34,289 nt of DNA from Acidobacteriota bacterium (lineage in GTDB: Bacteria; Acidobacteriota; Terriglobia; Terriglobales; Acidobacteriaceae): positions 1-34,289 of the forward strand of contig JAJYFB010000012.1 of NCBI GenBank assembly GCA_021785495.1, given 5' to 3'. Shown here piece by piece: positions 9,290 through 16,488 of the stretch. A model generated the notes under the pieces. The model was not told where the DNA came from. It saw only the letters and a list, made by a program, of their open reading frames with translations, and did not search any database. Each line of letters opens with the position of its first letter. Position 1 is the first letter of the stretch. The translations under genes and the position numbers were made by a program.

Positions 9290-9691
9290 CGCTCCGCCCG
9301 TCTCCGCGCTATCCTCCCACTCCGGCTCGGAGGCCAGCAACTCGGCCCAACTCGGGCCGCTGCGCATTTTTCTCGTGGCGGCGTTTTCCTGCTTCGCCTT
9401 TTCAATCAGCGACAACACCACGGCCGTGCCGCGCATATCGCCTTCTGCCGCTTTTTCTACCAGTTGACGGGCGATATCCGCGCTCTTTTTTTTCACCTCG
9501 GCCTTGACCGCATCGCGCAGCGCCTTTTTCGCGCTCCTTGACTTCGCGCTCTTCGGCGCGCCCGTCTGCACCACCTTCGTTCCGGCCGACGCGCCTCCGT
9601 TTCGGACCGCACCGCGCCTGCCTGGCATCGTCATCAGATTGACCTTCTTTGCCTCTTCCTCACCATCCCCGTCCAGTTTCCTTCTGCTCAT
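9260..9691 (-). CDS. Small basic hypothetical protein upstream of the fibre gene
   Basis: 143 residues from the ATG at 9691, which overlaps the TGA of the upstream small gene (ATGA) and has GGAAAGG upstream. The N-terminal third is rich in K, R, G and A. A predicted amphipathic helix follows (ALRDAVKAEVKKKSADIARQ, then a segment with VEKAAEGDMRGTAVVLSLIEKA), and the end is acidic (WAELLASEPEWEDSAE). The short helix with an EGD turn loosely recalls small phage proteins found beside terminases (DUF5681 or small-terminase type), but I cannot assign it. It ends in EGRGTRD, encoded by the heptamer repeat. It is 85 bp from the fibre-gene start and probably in the same operon. Confidence 0.6.
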   Translation of the reverse strand: MSRRKLDGDGEEEAKKVNLMTMPGRRGAVRNGGASAGTKVVQTGAPKSAKSRSAKKALRDAVKAEVKKKSADIARQLVEKAAEGDMRGTAVVLSLIEKAKQENAATRKMRSGPSWAELLASEPEWEDSAETGGAKSEGRGTRD

Positions 9692-10092
9692 TTGCCCGCC
9701 TTTCCGTTCACCGATCCAGGGTCTGTACCGCGCTGCCGGCGCATCGGGCAAAGTGCGTCGAACGCGGAATCTCCGTGCGCTCCGCGCGTCTCTGCACCCG
9801 CCGGCTCTCCGGCTTGCGCGTTCGCTTTTTGTTGTGGAAAGAAAATCGACAACGTTCCACGGGTTGTCCCTTTGCTCTCCTCGTCGCGCGCCGCCGGGAC
9901 GCCGTATTCTGGACGCCCTTCCGCGTCCAGTTCCCCGCCGCATCGGCAGATCCCCCTCCTGGCGCATCTCACCGCGCGAAAAAACCGGGGAAACTCTTCC
10001 GGCTTCTCCACCCATCCAATCGATTTCGGAACGAATGCCCATAGCTTACCCAATCCGGCACAAATTGAATGCAAAGAGGAATGCGCATCCAT
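9688..10092 (-). CDS. Hypothetical protein with CX5CXC motif, coupled to the next gene
   Basis: 134 residues if started at the ATG at 10092. The only strong sign that it is real is the ATGA overlap with the next gene, plus a TATAAA-like -10 box at 10116-10111 that would start the transcript about 12 bases before this ATG. A TTG at 10107 is too close to that box. The middle holds EFPRFFRAVRCARRGICRCG, a Cys cluster that could bind metal. The rest is low complexity, rich in G, A, E and R. No family is recognised. It could be a chance open frame in GC-rich DNA. Confidence 0.4.
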   Translation of the reverse strand: MDAHSSLHSICAGLGKLWAFVPKSIGWVEKPEEFPRFFRAVRCARRGICRCGGELDAEGRPEYGVPAARDEESKGTTRGTLSIFFPQQKANAQAGEPAGAETRGAHGDSAFDALCPMRRQRGTDPGSVNGKAGK

Positions 10093-10296
10093 CTCATGCG
10101 TTTTCAACTTTTTATAGGCAATCTATCTCCCTCGTTCTTTGACACATCCTCCCGTTCGCATGGCTGCAGCCGTTCCGCACGGCGAACATGGTTTCTCCCT
10201 TGAAATCCGCCCGGTGCCTGAACCGGCTTTTTTCAAGCGTCTCCCTTTCTGCCGGACGGGACCGCCTCTGCTGCAAAATGGGGCGGGCCGTCGAGG

Positions 10297-10302
10297 TTTA
10301 AT
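10297..10302 (+). promoter_or_regulatory. Putative -10 box for the phosphorylase gene
   Basis: TTTAAT lies 6 bases before the ATG at 10309. A start point about 7 bases after the box would coincide with the ATG and give a leaderless transcript. No convincing -35 box is seen. Confidence 0.35.
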
Positions 10303-10308
10303 AGAAGT

Positions 10309-11016
10309 ATGACCCGCGTCGCTATCCTTGCCGCGCTGCCCGGCGAGCTAAAACCCTTCGTAGCCGACTGGCCGCACTCGACGCGCGACGGCATCCACTT
10401 CTGGGCGCTGCGCAACGAAGAAGAAGAATGGATCGCCGCCTGCGCCGGAGCTGGTCAGGCGGCCGCAACCCGCGCCTTTGCCGCCATTGAAGACGGCGGC
10501 CCGATCGATCTGGTCTTTTCCGTCGGATGGGTGGGCGCACTGCGCCCGGAGATTGCCTCCGGCTCGGCGCACAACGTGGCCGGCGTCATCGACGCGCGCA
10601 CCGGCGAGCGTTTCCGCTGCGAGGCTGGAGCGGGCGATCTGTGGCTCGTCACCAGCCCCTCGGTCGCCAGACGCGAGGAAAAACGACGGCTGGCCGCGAC
10701 CTACGACGCCGCGCTCGTCGATATGGAGGCCGCGGCCATCGCGCGCCTGGCCGCGATGCGCGCCCTGCCTTTTTACGCCATCAAGGGCGTCAGCGACGGC
10801 TTCAGCGACCCTCTGCCCGACTTCAACCCGTTTCTCGCCGACGATGGCCACTTCCGCCTGCTGCCGTTTGCACTCTCCAGCCTGCTTCGCCCGTGGTACT
10901 GGCCCGCGCTCGTCCGGATGGGCGAAAATAGTAAACGGGCTTCCCGCGGCATCGCCACGCTGCTGCTTGAGTTTCTCGGCGGGCAGAGGCGCGACAGGCA
11001 GAAACGCGGCAACTGA
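10309..11016 (+). CDS. PNP/UDP-type nucleoside phosphorylase, hopanoid-associated (HpnG-like)
   Basis: 235 residues. The N-terminus VAILAALPGELKPF, the central VFSVGWVGALRPEIASGS and the C-terminal VDMEAAAIARLAAM followed by AIKGVSDGFSD match the MTA/SAH nucleosidase and purine phosphorylase fold. The E in DMEAA would bind ribose and the D in GVSDG would be the catalytic acid. Short proteins of this branch include HpnG, which removes adenine from adenosylhopane in bacteriohopanetriol synthesis. No other hopanoid gene is adjacent, although a GT21/HpnI-like enzyme lies 7.6 kb away, so adenosylhopane as substrate is inference. The next gene begins 19 bp downstream, suggesting co-transcription. 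Confidence 0.7.
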   Translation: MTRVAILAALPGELKPFVADWPHSTRDGIHFWALRNEEEEWIAACAGAGQAAATRAFAAIEDGGPIDLVFSVGWVGALRPEIASGSAHNVAGVIDARTGERFRCEAGAGDLWLVTSPSVARREEKRRLAATYDAALVDMEAAAIARLAAMRALPFYAIKGVSDGFSDPLPDFNPFLADDGHFRLLPFALSSLLRPWYWPALVRMGENSKRASRGIATLLLEFLGGQRRDRQKRGN

Positions 11017-11035
11017 GACCGCATCGAAAGAGAGC

Positions 11036-12160
11036 ATGGCCACGCAAACCACGCAAACCACCTTCCGCCTCGACGAATCAATCCCCTCCACCATGCGCGC
11101 CGTGGTCTATCGCGGCGTCAACGACCTGCGTCTGGAAACGGTTCCGGTGCCCACCATCGGCCCCGGCGAACTGCTGGTCAAGATCGCCGTCTGCGGCATC
11201 TGCGGCACGGATCTGAAGAAAATCCACACCGGCTCGCACTCGGCCCCGCGCATCTTCGGCCACGAGATGGCCGGCCTGGTGGCGCAGAGCAACAACCCGC
11301 GCTTTGCCGTGGGCGACCGCGTGATGGTCTACCACCACGTTCCCTGCGGCCATTGCTACTACTGCCGCAAAGATACGCCAGCCCAGTGCGAGCGCTACAA
11401 AAAAGTGGGCACAACGGCCGGCTTTGAGCCCTCCGGCGGCGGCTTTGCCGAGTACATTCGCGTCATGGACTGGATCGCCAACGAAGGCGGCGTGGTGCCG
11501 ATTCCCTCAGGCGTCCCGTTCGAGCAAGCATCCTTTGTCGAGCCCGTCAATACTGTGCTGAAGGGCGTGAAGATGCTCAACCTCGCCGCCGACGAGACGG
11601 TGCTCGTCCTCGGCCAGGGCCCCATCGGGCTGATGCACGCCACGCTTGCCGCACGCACCGGAGCGCGCGTCTTCACCTCCGATCTCTACGCCGAGCGGCA
11701 TGCGCTGGCGGCGCGCTTCGGTCTGCGGAATCCCATCTACGCGGATCGGGAAAACGTGGTCGAACGGCTCCGCGCGGCCACCGAAGGCCGCGGCGCGGAC
11801 GCCGTGATTCTGGCCGTGGGCGGCAACAGCCTGATCCGCACCGCGATGGACGCTGCCCGGCCCGGCGGCAAGGTCATGCTCTTCGCCCAGACGCAGCACG
11901 GCGAGGCCGTCGTCGACCCGGCTGCGGTCTGTATGGACGAAAAAGCTCTCGTCGGCTCATACTCTTCTTCGTTCACCATCGCGGACGAGGTAAAGAATCT
12001 CGTCTTCGGCGGCTATCGCAACGGCTTCGACCTGACGCGATTGATCTCCCACCGTTTTCCGCTGGAGGCGGCAGCCGCCGCGATTGAACTAGCGTCCCAC
12101 CCCCAGCCGGACTCAATGAAGATCACCCTTGAGCCCCTCGCCGGAGCTGGCGCGCAGTAG
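11036..12160 (+). CDS. Zinc-dependent medium-chain alcohol/polyol dehydrogenase
   Basis: 374 residues from the ATG at 11036, preceded by a purine-rich GAAAGAGAG; a start at MRAVVYRG (11093) is also possible. Medium-chain dehydrogenase features are all present. CGICGTD and GHEMAG give the catalytic zinc ligands, CGHCYYCRKDTPAQC holds the four structural-zinc cysteines, and VLGQGPIGLMHATLA is the Rossmann NAD(P)-binding turn. It resembles the sorbitol/threonine dehydrogenase branch; the substrate cannot be told. It lies 19 bp after the phosphorylase gene and 9 bp before a second, divergent dehydrogenase of the same family, so the three genes look like one operon. Confidence 0.9.
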   Translation: MATQTTQTTFRLDESIPSTMRAVVYRGVNDLRLETVPVPTIGPGELLVKIAVCGICGTDLKKIHTGSHSAPRIFGHEMAGLVAQSNNPRFAVGDRVMVYHHVPCGHCYYCRKDTPAQCERYKKVGTTAGFEPSGGGFAEYIRVMDWIANEGGVVPIPSGVPFEQASFVEPVNTVLKGVKMLNLAADETVLVLGQGPIGLMHATLAARTGARVFTSDLYAERHALAARFGLRNPIYADRENVVERLRAATEGRGADAVILAVGGNSLIRTAMDAARPGGKVMLFAQTQHGEAVVDPAAVCMDEKALVGSYSSSFTIADEVKNLVFGGYRNGFDLTRLISHRFPLEAAAAAIELASHPQPDSMKITLEPLAGAGAQ

Positions 12161-12169
12161 GAGGATTCG

Positions 12170-13480
12170 ATGGCGAAGACAGTGAAAGACGCGATCCTTC
12201 GCGGACGCAAGACGGTCGAATCCGTCGTCGAAGAAGGCCGCAAAAAAGTGGAAACCGTCGTTGAGGAGGGCCGCAAAAAAGTCGAAGGTGTCGTCGAAGG
12301 CGGCCTCGATACGGTCGATGCGGTCGTCGAGGCCGGCCTGAATACCGTCGAAACGGTCGTCGTCAAAGGCCGCCGGACGGTCGAGAACGCCGTCAGCCTG
12401 GGCCGGAGAACCGTCGAAAGCGCGCTTTTGGGCCGCAGCACCATGCAGGCCGCCGTGCTCCATGGCCGCGAGGACGTGCGCATCGAAGAGGTGCCGATTC
12501 CCAAGGCCGAGGCCGGCGAGCTGATCGTGCGTGTGGGCGCGGCGCTGACCTGCGGCACCGATCTCAAGGTCTTCCGCCGCGGCTATCACGCGCGCATGAT
12601 CGTGCCTCCGGCGCTCTTTGGCCACGAGCTGGCGGGAACGGTCGTCGAAGCCGGCGAAGGCGTCAGCGATTTTGCCCCCGGCGACCGCGTGGTGGCGCTC
12701 AACTCCGCCCCCTGCGGCCAGTGCTACTACTGCCAGCGCGATCAAGAAAATCTCTGCGACGATTTGCTCTTCAACAATGGCGCTTACGCCGAATTCATCA
12801 AGATTCCCGCGCGCATCGTGGCCAAAAACACGCTGAAGGTCCCCGAAGGCGTGCCGCTCGAACACGCCGCGCTGACCGAGCCGCTGGCCTGCGCCGTGCA
12901 TGGCTTCGAGGATTCGCTGCCGCGCGTGGGCGACATCGTCGCCGTCATCGGCGGCGGCCCGCTGGGGCTGATGATCCTGCACGTGGCCGCACTGGCCGGC
13001 TACCAAACCATCGCCCTCGTCCGCCACGAGGGCCAGGCCGAGGCCGCGCGTCTGCTGGGCGCCACGCACATCGTGCAGAATCCCTCGGTCCGCAAGGCCA
13101 TCGAAGAGACGCGCGCCCTTACGCCGGGCGATCGCGGCGTCGACATCGCCATCGAAGCCGTCGGCGTTCCAGAGGCCTGGCAGGAAGCGATGGAACTGGT
13201 GCGCAAGGGCGGCACGGTCAACTTTTTCGGCGGCTGCGCCAAAAACACCCACGTCACGCTCGACACCAACCGCATTCACTATAGCGACATCACCATGCGC
13301 GCCACCTTCCATCACACGCCGGCCATCTGCCGCAAGGCGCTCACGCTCATCGCCAGCGGCCGCTTCCAGGCCGGCGCCTTCATCACCGGCCACGCACACC
13401 TCTACGAGCTGAACCGCGTCTTCGAGAAGCTGATGAACCGCTCCACCGAAGCCGAAATCAAAACCGCGATCGTGCCGTAA
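12170..13480 (+). CDS. Zinc alcohol dehydrogenase with N-terminal 11-residue repeat helix
   Basis: 436 residues, ATG at 12170 with GGAGG 5 bases upstream. Residues 12-88 are seven tandem 11-residue units of the form GRKTVESVVEE, with G at 12, 23, 34, 45, 56, 67 and 78 and the pattern G-basic-x-[TK]-V-[ED]-x-[VA]-V. The first eleven residues look like a partial unit. From about residue 93 (MQAAVLHGREDVRIEEVPIP) a full medium-chain dehydrogenase follows. It shows CGTDLK, GHELAG (catalytic zinc), CGQCYYCQRDQENLC (structural zinc) and VIGGGPLGLMILHVA (cofactor). The reaction is presumably NAD(P)-linked oxidation of an alcohol or polyol. The repeat would form an amphipathic 11/3 helix like those in synuclein, apolipoproteins and LEA proteins, so membrane attachment is a reasonable guess. 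Confidence 0.88.
   Translation: MAKTVKDAILRGRKTVESVVEEGRKKVETVVEEGRKKVEGVVEGGLDTVDAVVEAGLNTVETVVVKGRRTVENAVSLGRRTVESALLGRSTMQAAVLHGREDVRIEEVPIPKAEAGELIVRVGAALTCGTDLKVFRRGYHARMIVPPALFGHELAGTVVEAGEGVSDFAPGDRVVALNSAPCGQCYYCQRDQENLCDDLLFNNGAYAEFIKIPARIVAKNTLKVPEGVPLEHAALTEPLACAVHGFEDSLPRVGDIVAVIGGGPLGLMILHVAALAGYQTIALVRHEGQAEAARLLGATHIVQNPSVRKAIEETRALTPGDRGVDIAIEAVGVPEAWQEAMELVRKGGTVNFFGGCAKNTHVTLDTNRIHYSDITMRATFHHTPAICRKALTLIASGRFQAGAFITGHAHLYELNRVFEKLMNRSTEAEIKTAIVP
12203..12433 (+). repeat. 33-bp coding tandem repeat (seven units) in the dehydrogenase gene
   Basis: Each unit begins near GGCCGC and encodes eleven residues. Units have diverged at synonymous and non-synonymous sites but keep G, V and E positions. 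The second and third units share GGCCGCAAAAAAGT exactly, which indicates fairly recent duplication. Confidence 0.85.
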
Positions 13481-13729
13481 GGCGCCCTGCGAAGTCCCCG
13501 TGCCGACTCCCGGCCTCGGCGCAACATCACGGCAAGGAACTGCCGGTCCTTCCGGCCTGATCGAACCGCCGTCTGCGGCGTGTTTTCCATGCTTCCAGAT
13601 TGCAGCCATTTTCCCATGAATGGGCTGTAGGGCCTTCAATACGGCTGCCAGCGAGTTCAAACTGGCAGTCGTCGGGCGCACCAGGAAAATCGCGCGCACC
13701 GGCCCTGCTCATGCCTGTCGCCATCCGTG

Positions 13730-13735
13730 TACACT
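13730..13735 (+). promoter_or_regulatory. Putative -10 box for kdsB
   Basis: TACACT lies 7 bases before the kdsB ATG, which would make the transcript leaderless or nearly so. No ribosome-binding site is visible between the box and the ATG. Confidence 0.4.
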
Positions 13736-13742
13736 CGACTCC

Positions 13743-14495
13743 ATGAGTTCCCTTCGCATCGCCGCCGTGATTCCCGCGCGGCTCCAGTCCACGCGCCTGA
13801 CGCGCAAAGTGCTTCGTTCCATCGCTGGCCGGCCGATGATCGAGTGGGTGTGGCGCGCGGCCATGGCCAGCGGCCGGATGGATCCGGTGGTCGTCGCCAC
13901 CGACTCCGAAGAGGTCGCCGCAGTTTGCCGCGCCCGCGCGATTCCCGTGGAGATGACCTCGCCCGCGTGCCCCAGCGGATCGGACCGGGTGCGCGAGGTG
14001 GCGCTGCGGATCGACGCCGACATCTACGTCAACGTGCAGGGCGACGAGCCCACGCTCACAGCCGATTTTTTCCCGCCTCTGCTCGATCTTTTTGCGCGGC
14101 CCGAGGTGGAGGCGGCGACGCTTGCCGTCCGCTGCCCGCCCGATGAGTTCGCCGATCCCAACGCGGTCAAGGTCGTCACGGCGCTCGACGGGCGCGCGCT
14201 CTATTTCTCGCGCGCCACCATTCCTTTCGATCGCGACCGGACCGGCTTTGCCGGCTATCGCAAGCATCTGGGCATCTACGCCTATCGGCGGGCCGCACTC
14301 GAACGCTTCGCCGCGCTTGCCCCTTCCCCGCTTGAAAAACTGGAGCGACTGGAACAACTGCGGCTGCTCGAAAACGGCATGGCCCTTTACGTGGCCGACG
14401 CTCCGCGCGACACCATCGGCGTGGACACGGAAGAGGATCTGCTGCGCGCCGAGGCGCATCTGCGGCGCAAGATGCAGAACCAGCCCGAATCGTAA
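13743..14495 (+). CDS. kdsB: 3-deoxy-manno-octulosonate cytidylyltransferase
   Basis: 250 residues from the ATG at 13743; upstream in-frame sequence is non-coding in character. The enzyme activates KDO to CMP-KDO for the lipopolysaccharide core, in the cytoplasm. The signature N-terminus AVIPARLQSTRLTRKVL, the sugar-binding block SGSDRVREV, the metal-binding NVQGDEPT, and KHLGIYAYRR with the LE-rich helix after it are all in the usual order and spacing. Length is standard. It implies a Gram-negative outer membrane with KDO. It probably has its own promoter (TACACT just upstream). Confidence 0.95.
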   Translation: MSSLRIAAVIPARLQSTRLTRKVLRSIAGRPMIEWVWRAAMASGRMDPVVVATDSEEVAAVCRARAIPVEMTSPACPSGSDRVREVALRIDADIYVNVQGDEPTLTADFFPPLLDLFARPEVEAATLAVRCPPDEFADPNAVKVVTALDGRALYFSRATIPFDRDRTGFAGYRKHLGIYAYRRAALERFAALAPSPLEKLERLEQLRLLENGMALYVADAPRDTIGVDTEEDLLRAEAHLRRKMQNQPES

Positions 14496-14644
14496 TTTCC
14501 GCCGGGCGCGCAATTGCGGGCCAAGCCGACGCGCTTTTCCAAGGCTGCAACTGCATTCCGCGCGTAAACATCTGCGGGTGACGCGAGTCACACCTCATAA
14601 CGCAAAAACGCCGGTAGTATCGTGAGGTATTTTTTCAAACGCTC

Positions 14645-14842
14645 ATGTACAGCCGCACCCAAAACGAGAACGGCACCTACAACTCCCGCTGCCTCGACTG
14701 CCTGCTGACCATCGCGTCGTACGTGGAGACAGAGAAGGAACTGGATGTGCGCGAGGCGCATCACATGTGCCCGGAAAAGGCTCTGGCGCAGTTGATGGCT
14801 CTGGACAGGGCTGCGGGTGCAACCAAGCCGTTGCGCGACTGA
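14645..14842 (+). CDS. Small conserved-looking Cys protein (65 aa), unknown function
   Basis: 65 residues. It begins MYSRTQNENGTYNSRCLDC, giving a CX2C pair, with a third Cys further on in HHMCPEKALAQLM. The composition is balanced, unlike a chance frame. A TAGTAT -10-like box lies at 14615-14620, but the ribosome-binding site is poor (GAGG too far upstream). Possible zinc or regulatory mini-protein; no family recognised. It stands alone between kdsB and a minus-strand gene. Confidence 0.6.
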   Translation: MYSRTQNENGTYNSRCLDCLLTIASYVETEKELDVREAHHMCPEKALAQLMALDRAAGATKPLRD

Positions 14843-14977
14843 ACCGCGCGGCAAGGACGGTTCATTCCATACCGTCCGCAGCCAAACTCCGAGCAAAAAA
14901 CGAGTGAATCGATTTGCCGCAAAGCGCTGCTATCGGCAAAAAGCCGGCCGGCAGAACCGCAAGTTTCGCGAAAAGGA

Positions 14978-15832
14978 TCAGCGATCCGCGTGCTTCCAGA
15001 ACAGAAGATTGTGTTTGCGGCTCTGGCCAGTCTCGATCAGGACAAACAGGTTTCCATCCGGATCGCGCACGAAAACCAATCCATCGTCGCGCTCGGGTTT
15101 TGCGCCCGCGTTCTTGAAGGCGTCGGCGGCCTTGCGCGCGTCGGCAACGGGAAGGAGCAGCTCCGGCTGCGCGCCGGGATGAGCCGCGCGCAGTTCGATG
15201 CGCAGATCAGGCGCTCCGGGCGTGGTCAGGCGCACGCTGCCATTGTCGTCATTGGCCTCGAAACCGAGCTGGAGGTAAAACTGCTTTTCCGCAGCCAGAT
15301 TGTTGACGGGCAGATCGACGCCCAGCAGTTCGGTCGAGATGCGATGCAGGCCCAGATGCTGGCCGCGATCGAGCGCCTGCCGCGAGCCGGACGCGTACTC
15401 GGCGAACGCCACAGCGCCGCCTTCGGGATCAGCGACGGAGAAGGCCGGATTGCCCGCATCGTCCTTGCCTGCCGGTGTGGCGTTGAGGCCGATGGAACGG
15501 TAAAAATTTCGCAGCGCGTCGAGATGACCCGCTTCGTAGCCAATCTGCGTCAGTCCCAGTGGCTCGGTGGGGACGGTCTGCGGATCGATCTCGATAAACT
15601 GCCTATCGTTGATCTTGACGAAGACCCTCATGGTTTTGCCGGCGTCATCCAGCGCAAACGATTCCTCAAAACCAAGCTTGCCGAGAAAAAGAATCTCGCG
15701 ATCGAGATCGCTGACGCGCAGCGTGATCTGCGCCATGCCGACGATGCCGTCGCCAGGCGCAGGCGGTTGCGCGGCAACCCGGCCCAGAAAAACGCTGGCG
15801 AGCACCGCAGTCGCAAACCAACTCTTTCTCAT
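14978..15832 (-). CDS. Exported protein with two VOC (glyoxalase-fold) domains
   Basis: 284 residues from the ATG at 15832, chosen because GGAG lies 6 bases upstream; an ATG two codons earlier abuts that site. An N-terminal signal peptide is clear (basic start, WFATAVLASVFLGRVAAQ), predicting a periplasmic location. Two beta-alpha-beta units follow: AQITLRVSDLDREILFLGKL with VADPEGGAVAFAEYA, and LGVDLPVNNLAAEKQFYLQLGFE with VFVRDPDGNLFVLIE. This is the vicinal-oxygen-chelate pattern seen in glyoxalases, dioxygenases and resistance proteins. The role is unknown. It is followed upstream by a cupin gene on the same strand 51 bp away, possibly co-transcribed. Confidence 0.75.
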   Translation of the reverse strand: MRKSWFATAVLASVFLGRVAAQPPAPGDGIVGMAQITLRVSDLDREILFLGKLGFEESFALDDAGKTMRVFVKINDRQFIEIDPQTVPTEPLGLTQIGYEAGHLDALRNFYRSIGLNATPAGKDDAGNPAFSVADPEGGAVAFAEYASGSRQALDRGQHLGLHRISTELLGVDLPVNNLAAEKQFYLQLGFEANDDNGSVRLTTPGAPDLRIELRAAHPGAQPELLLPVADARKAADAFKNAGAKPERDDGLVFVRDPDGNLFVLIETGQSRKHNLLFWKHADR

Positions 15833-15883
15833 CTTCATCTCCAGGCGCCGCCTTGACGCAGGCATGATCCGCAGTGGCTCGGT

Positions 15884-16222
15884 CTACTGGTAGTCTTCGC
15901 GAAACGGCGTGAAGATGTCGAGCACCTCGGAATCTTCAAGCGCCGCCGCCTCGTGCTCCACGCCGCCGTCCACGACGATGCTGTCGCCGGCGCGCATCTT
16001 CCAGCTTTTGCCGTTGGCCTGGAAGCGGATGTAGCCCCGCGCCACGTACACCATCTGATGGTGCACATGGCTGTGGCGCTCGCCCTTCCAGCCTTTCTCG
16101 AAAGTGTGACGCACCAGCATCAATTGCGGACTATAGGCAAGCACCTGCCGCCTCACGCCCGGTTCGGGCTGCGTGACTTCCGTTGCATCGGTTGCGGTGT
16201 AAACGACGCCCACTTCGTCCAT
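15884..16222 (-). CDS. Small single-domain cupin
   Basis: 112 residues. Cupin motif 1 is seen as HSHVHHQMVYVARGYIRF and motif 2 as GDSIVVDGGVEHEAAAL, giving a set of histidines plus E/Q for one metal ion. Such proteins act as sugar isomerases, dioxygenases or ligand sensors; the substrate is not apparent. A purine-rich AAGAAAAG precedes the ATG. It shares a 130-bp intergenic region with the divergent cysH leader. Confidence 0.8.
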   Translation of the reverse strand: MDEVGVVYTATDATEVTQPEPGVRRQVLAYSPQLMLVRHTFEKGWKGERHSHVHHQMVYVARGYIRFQANGKSWKMRAGDSIVVDGGVEHEAAALEDSEVLDIFTPFREDYQ

Positions 16223-16315
16223 GGCTTTTCTTGTATTTTAATGGAATCGACAGACCGAAAACCGACCGTGCATCGAAAAGCCGTCTTCACATAGCCGCCC
16301 GCGCAATCGAAAAGC

Positions 16316-16345
16316 TTGCATCGGCCGCTGACTTTTTGTTAGGAT
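16316..16345 (+). promoter_or_regulatory. Putative promoter of the cysH leader
   Basis: TTGCAT (16316-16321) and TAGGAT (16340-16345) are 18 bases apart. Transcription would start about 4 bases before the leader-peptide ATG at 16356. Confidence 0.45.
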
Positions 16346-16355
16346 AGCTTCACTC

Positions 16356-16424
16356 ATGGTTTGCTTCCTGCAAATCGCTGGCTGTTGTCGCCCGTCGCTC
16401 ACAACCGACGGGTGTACACGCTAG
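16356..16424 (+). CDS. Cys-rich leader peptide upstream of cysH
   Basis: 22 codons, ATG at 16356 to TAG at 16422-16424. Four codons are cysteine: 16362-16364, tandem 16383-16385 and 16386-16388, and 16413-16415. Cysteine is normally about 1 percent of residues, so this density is notable directly ahead of a cysteine-biosynthesis gene. The tandem pair ends 2 bases before the first hairpin arm, and the fourth lies inside the alternative stems. The predicted promoter places the start codon almost at the 5' end, as in the leaderless polycysteine leaders described upstream of sulfur genes in mycobacteria. The peptide itself is probably not functional; its translation would sense Cys-tRNA. Confidence 0.55.
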   Translation: MVCFLQIAGCCRPSLTTDGCTR

Positions 16425-16488
16425 TCTCTTCTTTTTCCGCACATCCAAAAGAAGACACCCGTAGCTGAACGCCGGGGCTGTCTCTTTT
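16391..16488 (+). promoter_or_regulatory. Putative cysteine transcription attenuator
   Basis: Four segments are visible. Segment 1 CCCGTCG (16391-16397) pairs with segment 2 CGACGGG (16406-16412). Segment 2 extended, ACGGGTGT (16408-16415), pairs instead with segment 3 ACACCCGT (16455-16462), reinforced by TCTTCTTTT (16427-16435) with AAAAGAAGA (16447-16455). Segment 3, AGACACCCG (16453-16461), can alternatively pair with CGGG plus TGTCT (16473-16476 and 16479-16483, two-base bulge), followed by CTTTT. A ribosome stalled on the tandem Cys codons would mask segment 1 and favour 2:3, opening transcription. The U run is short and the last stem is bulged, so the terminator would be weak. Confidence 0.5.

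Noticed and set aside
9692-10117. Plus-strand 141-codon open frame opposite the small phage-block gene
   Set aside because: Ser/Pro/Arg-rich composition, no ribosome site or homology, while the opposite strand has the ATGA-coupled frame.
10139-10144. Perfect TTGACA as a plus-strand promoter for the phosphorylase gene
   Set aside because: No -10-like hexamer lies 16-18 bases downstream, and the gene starts 165 bases later with its own closer -10 candidate.
14855-14877. GGACGGT / ACCGTCC hairpin as a terminator after the 65-residue gene
   Set aside because: The stem is only 7 bp and no T run follows on either strand within a usable distance.
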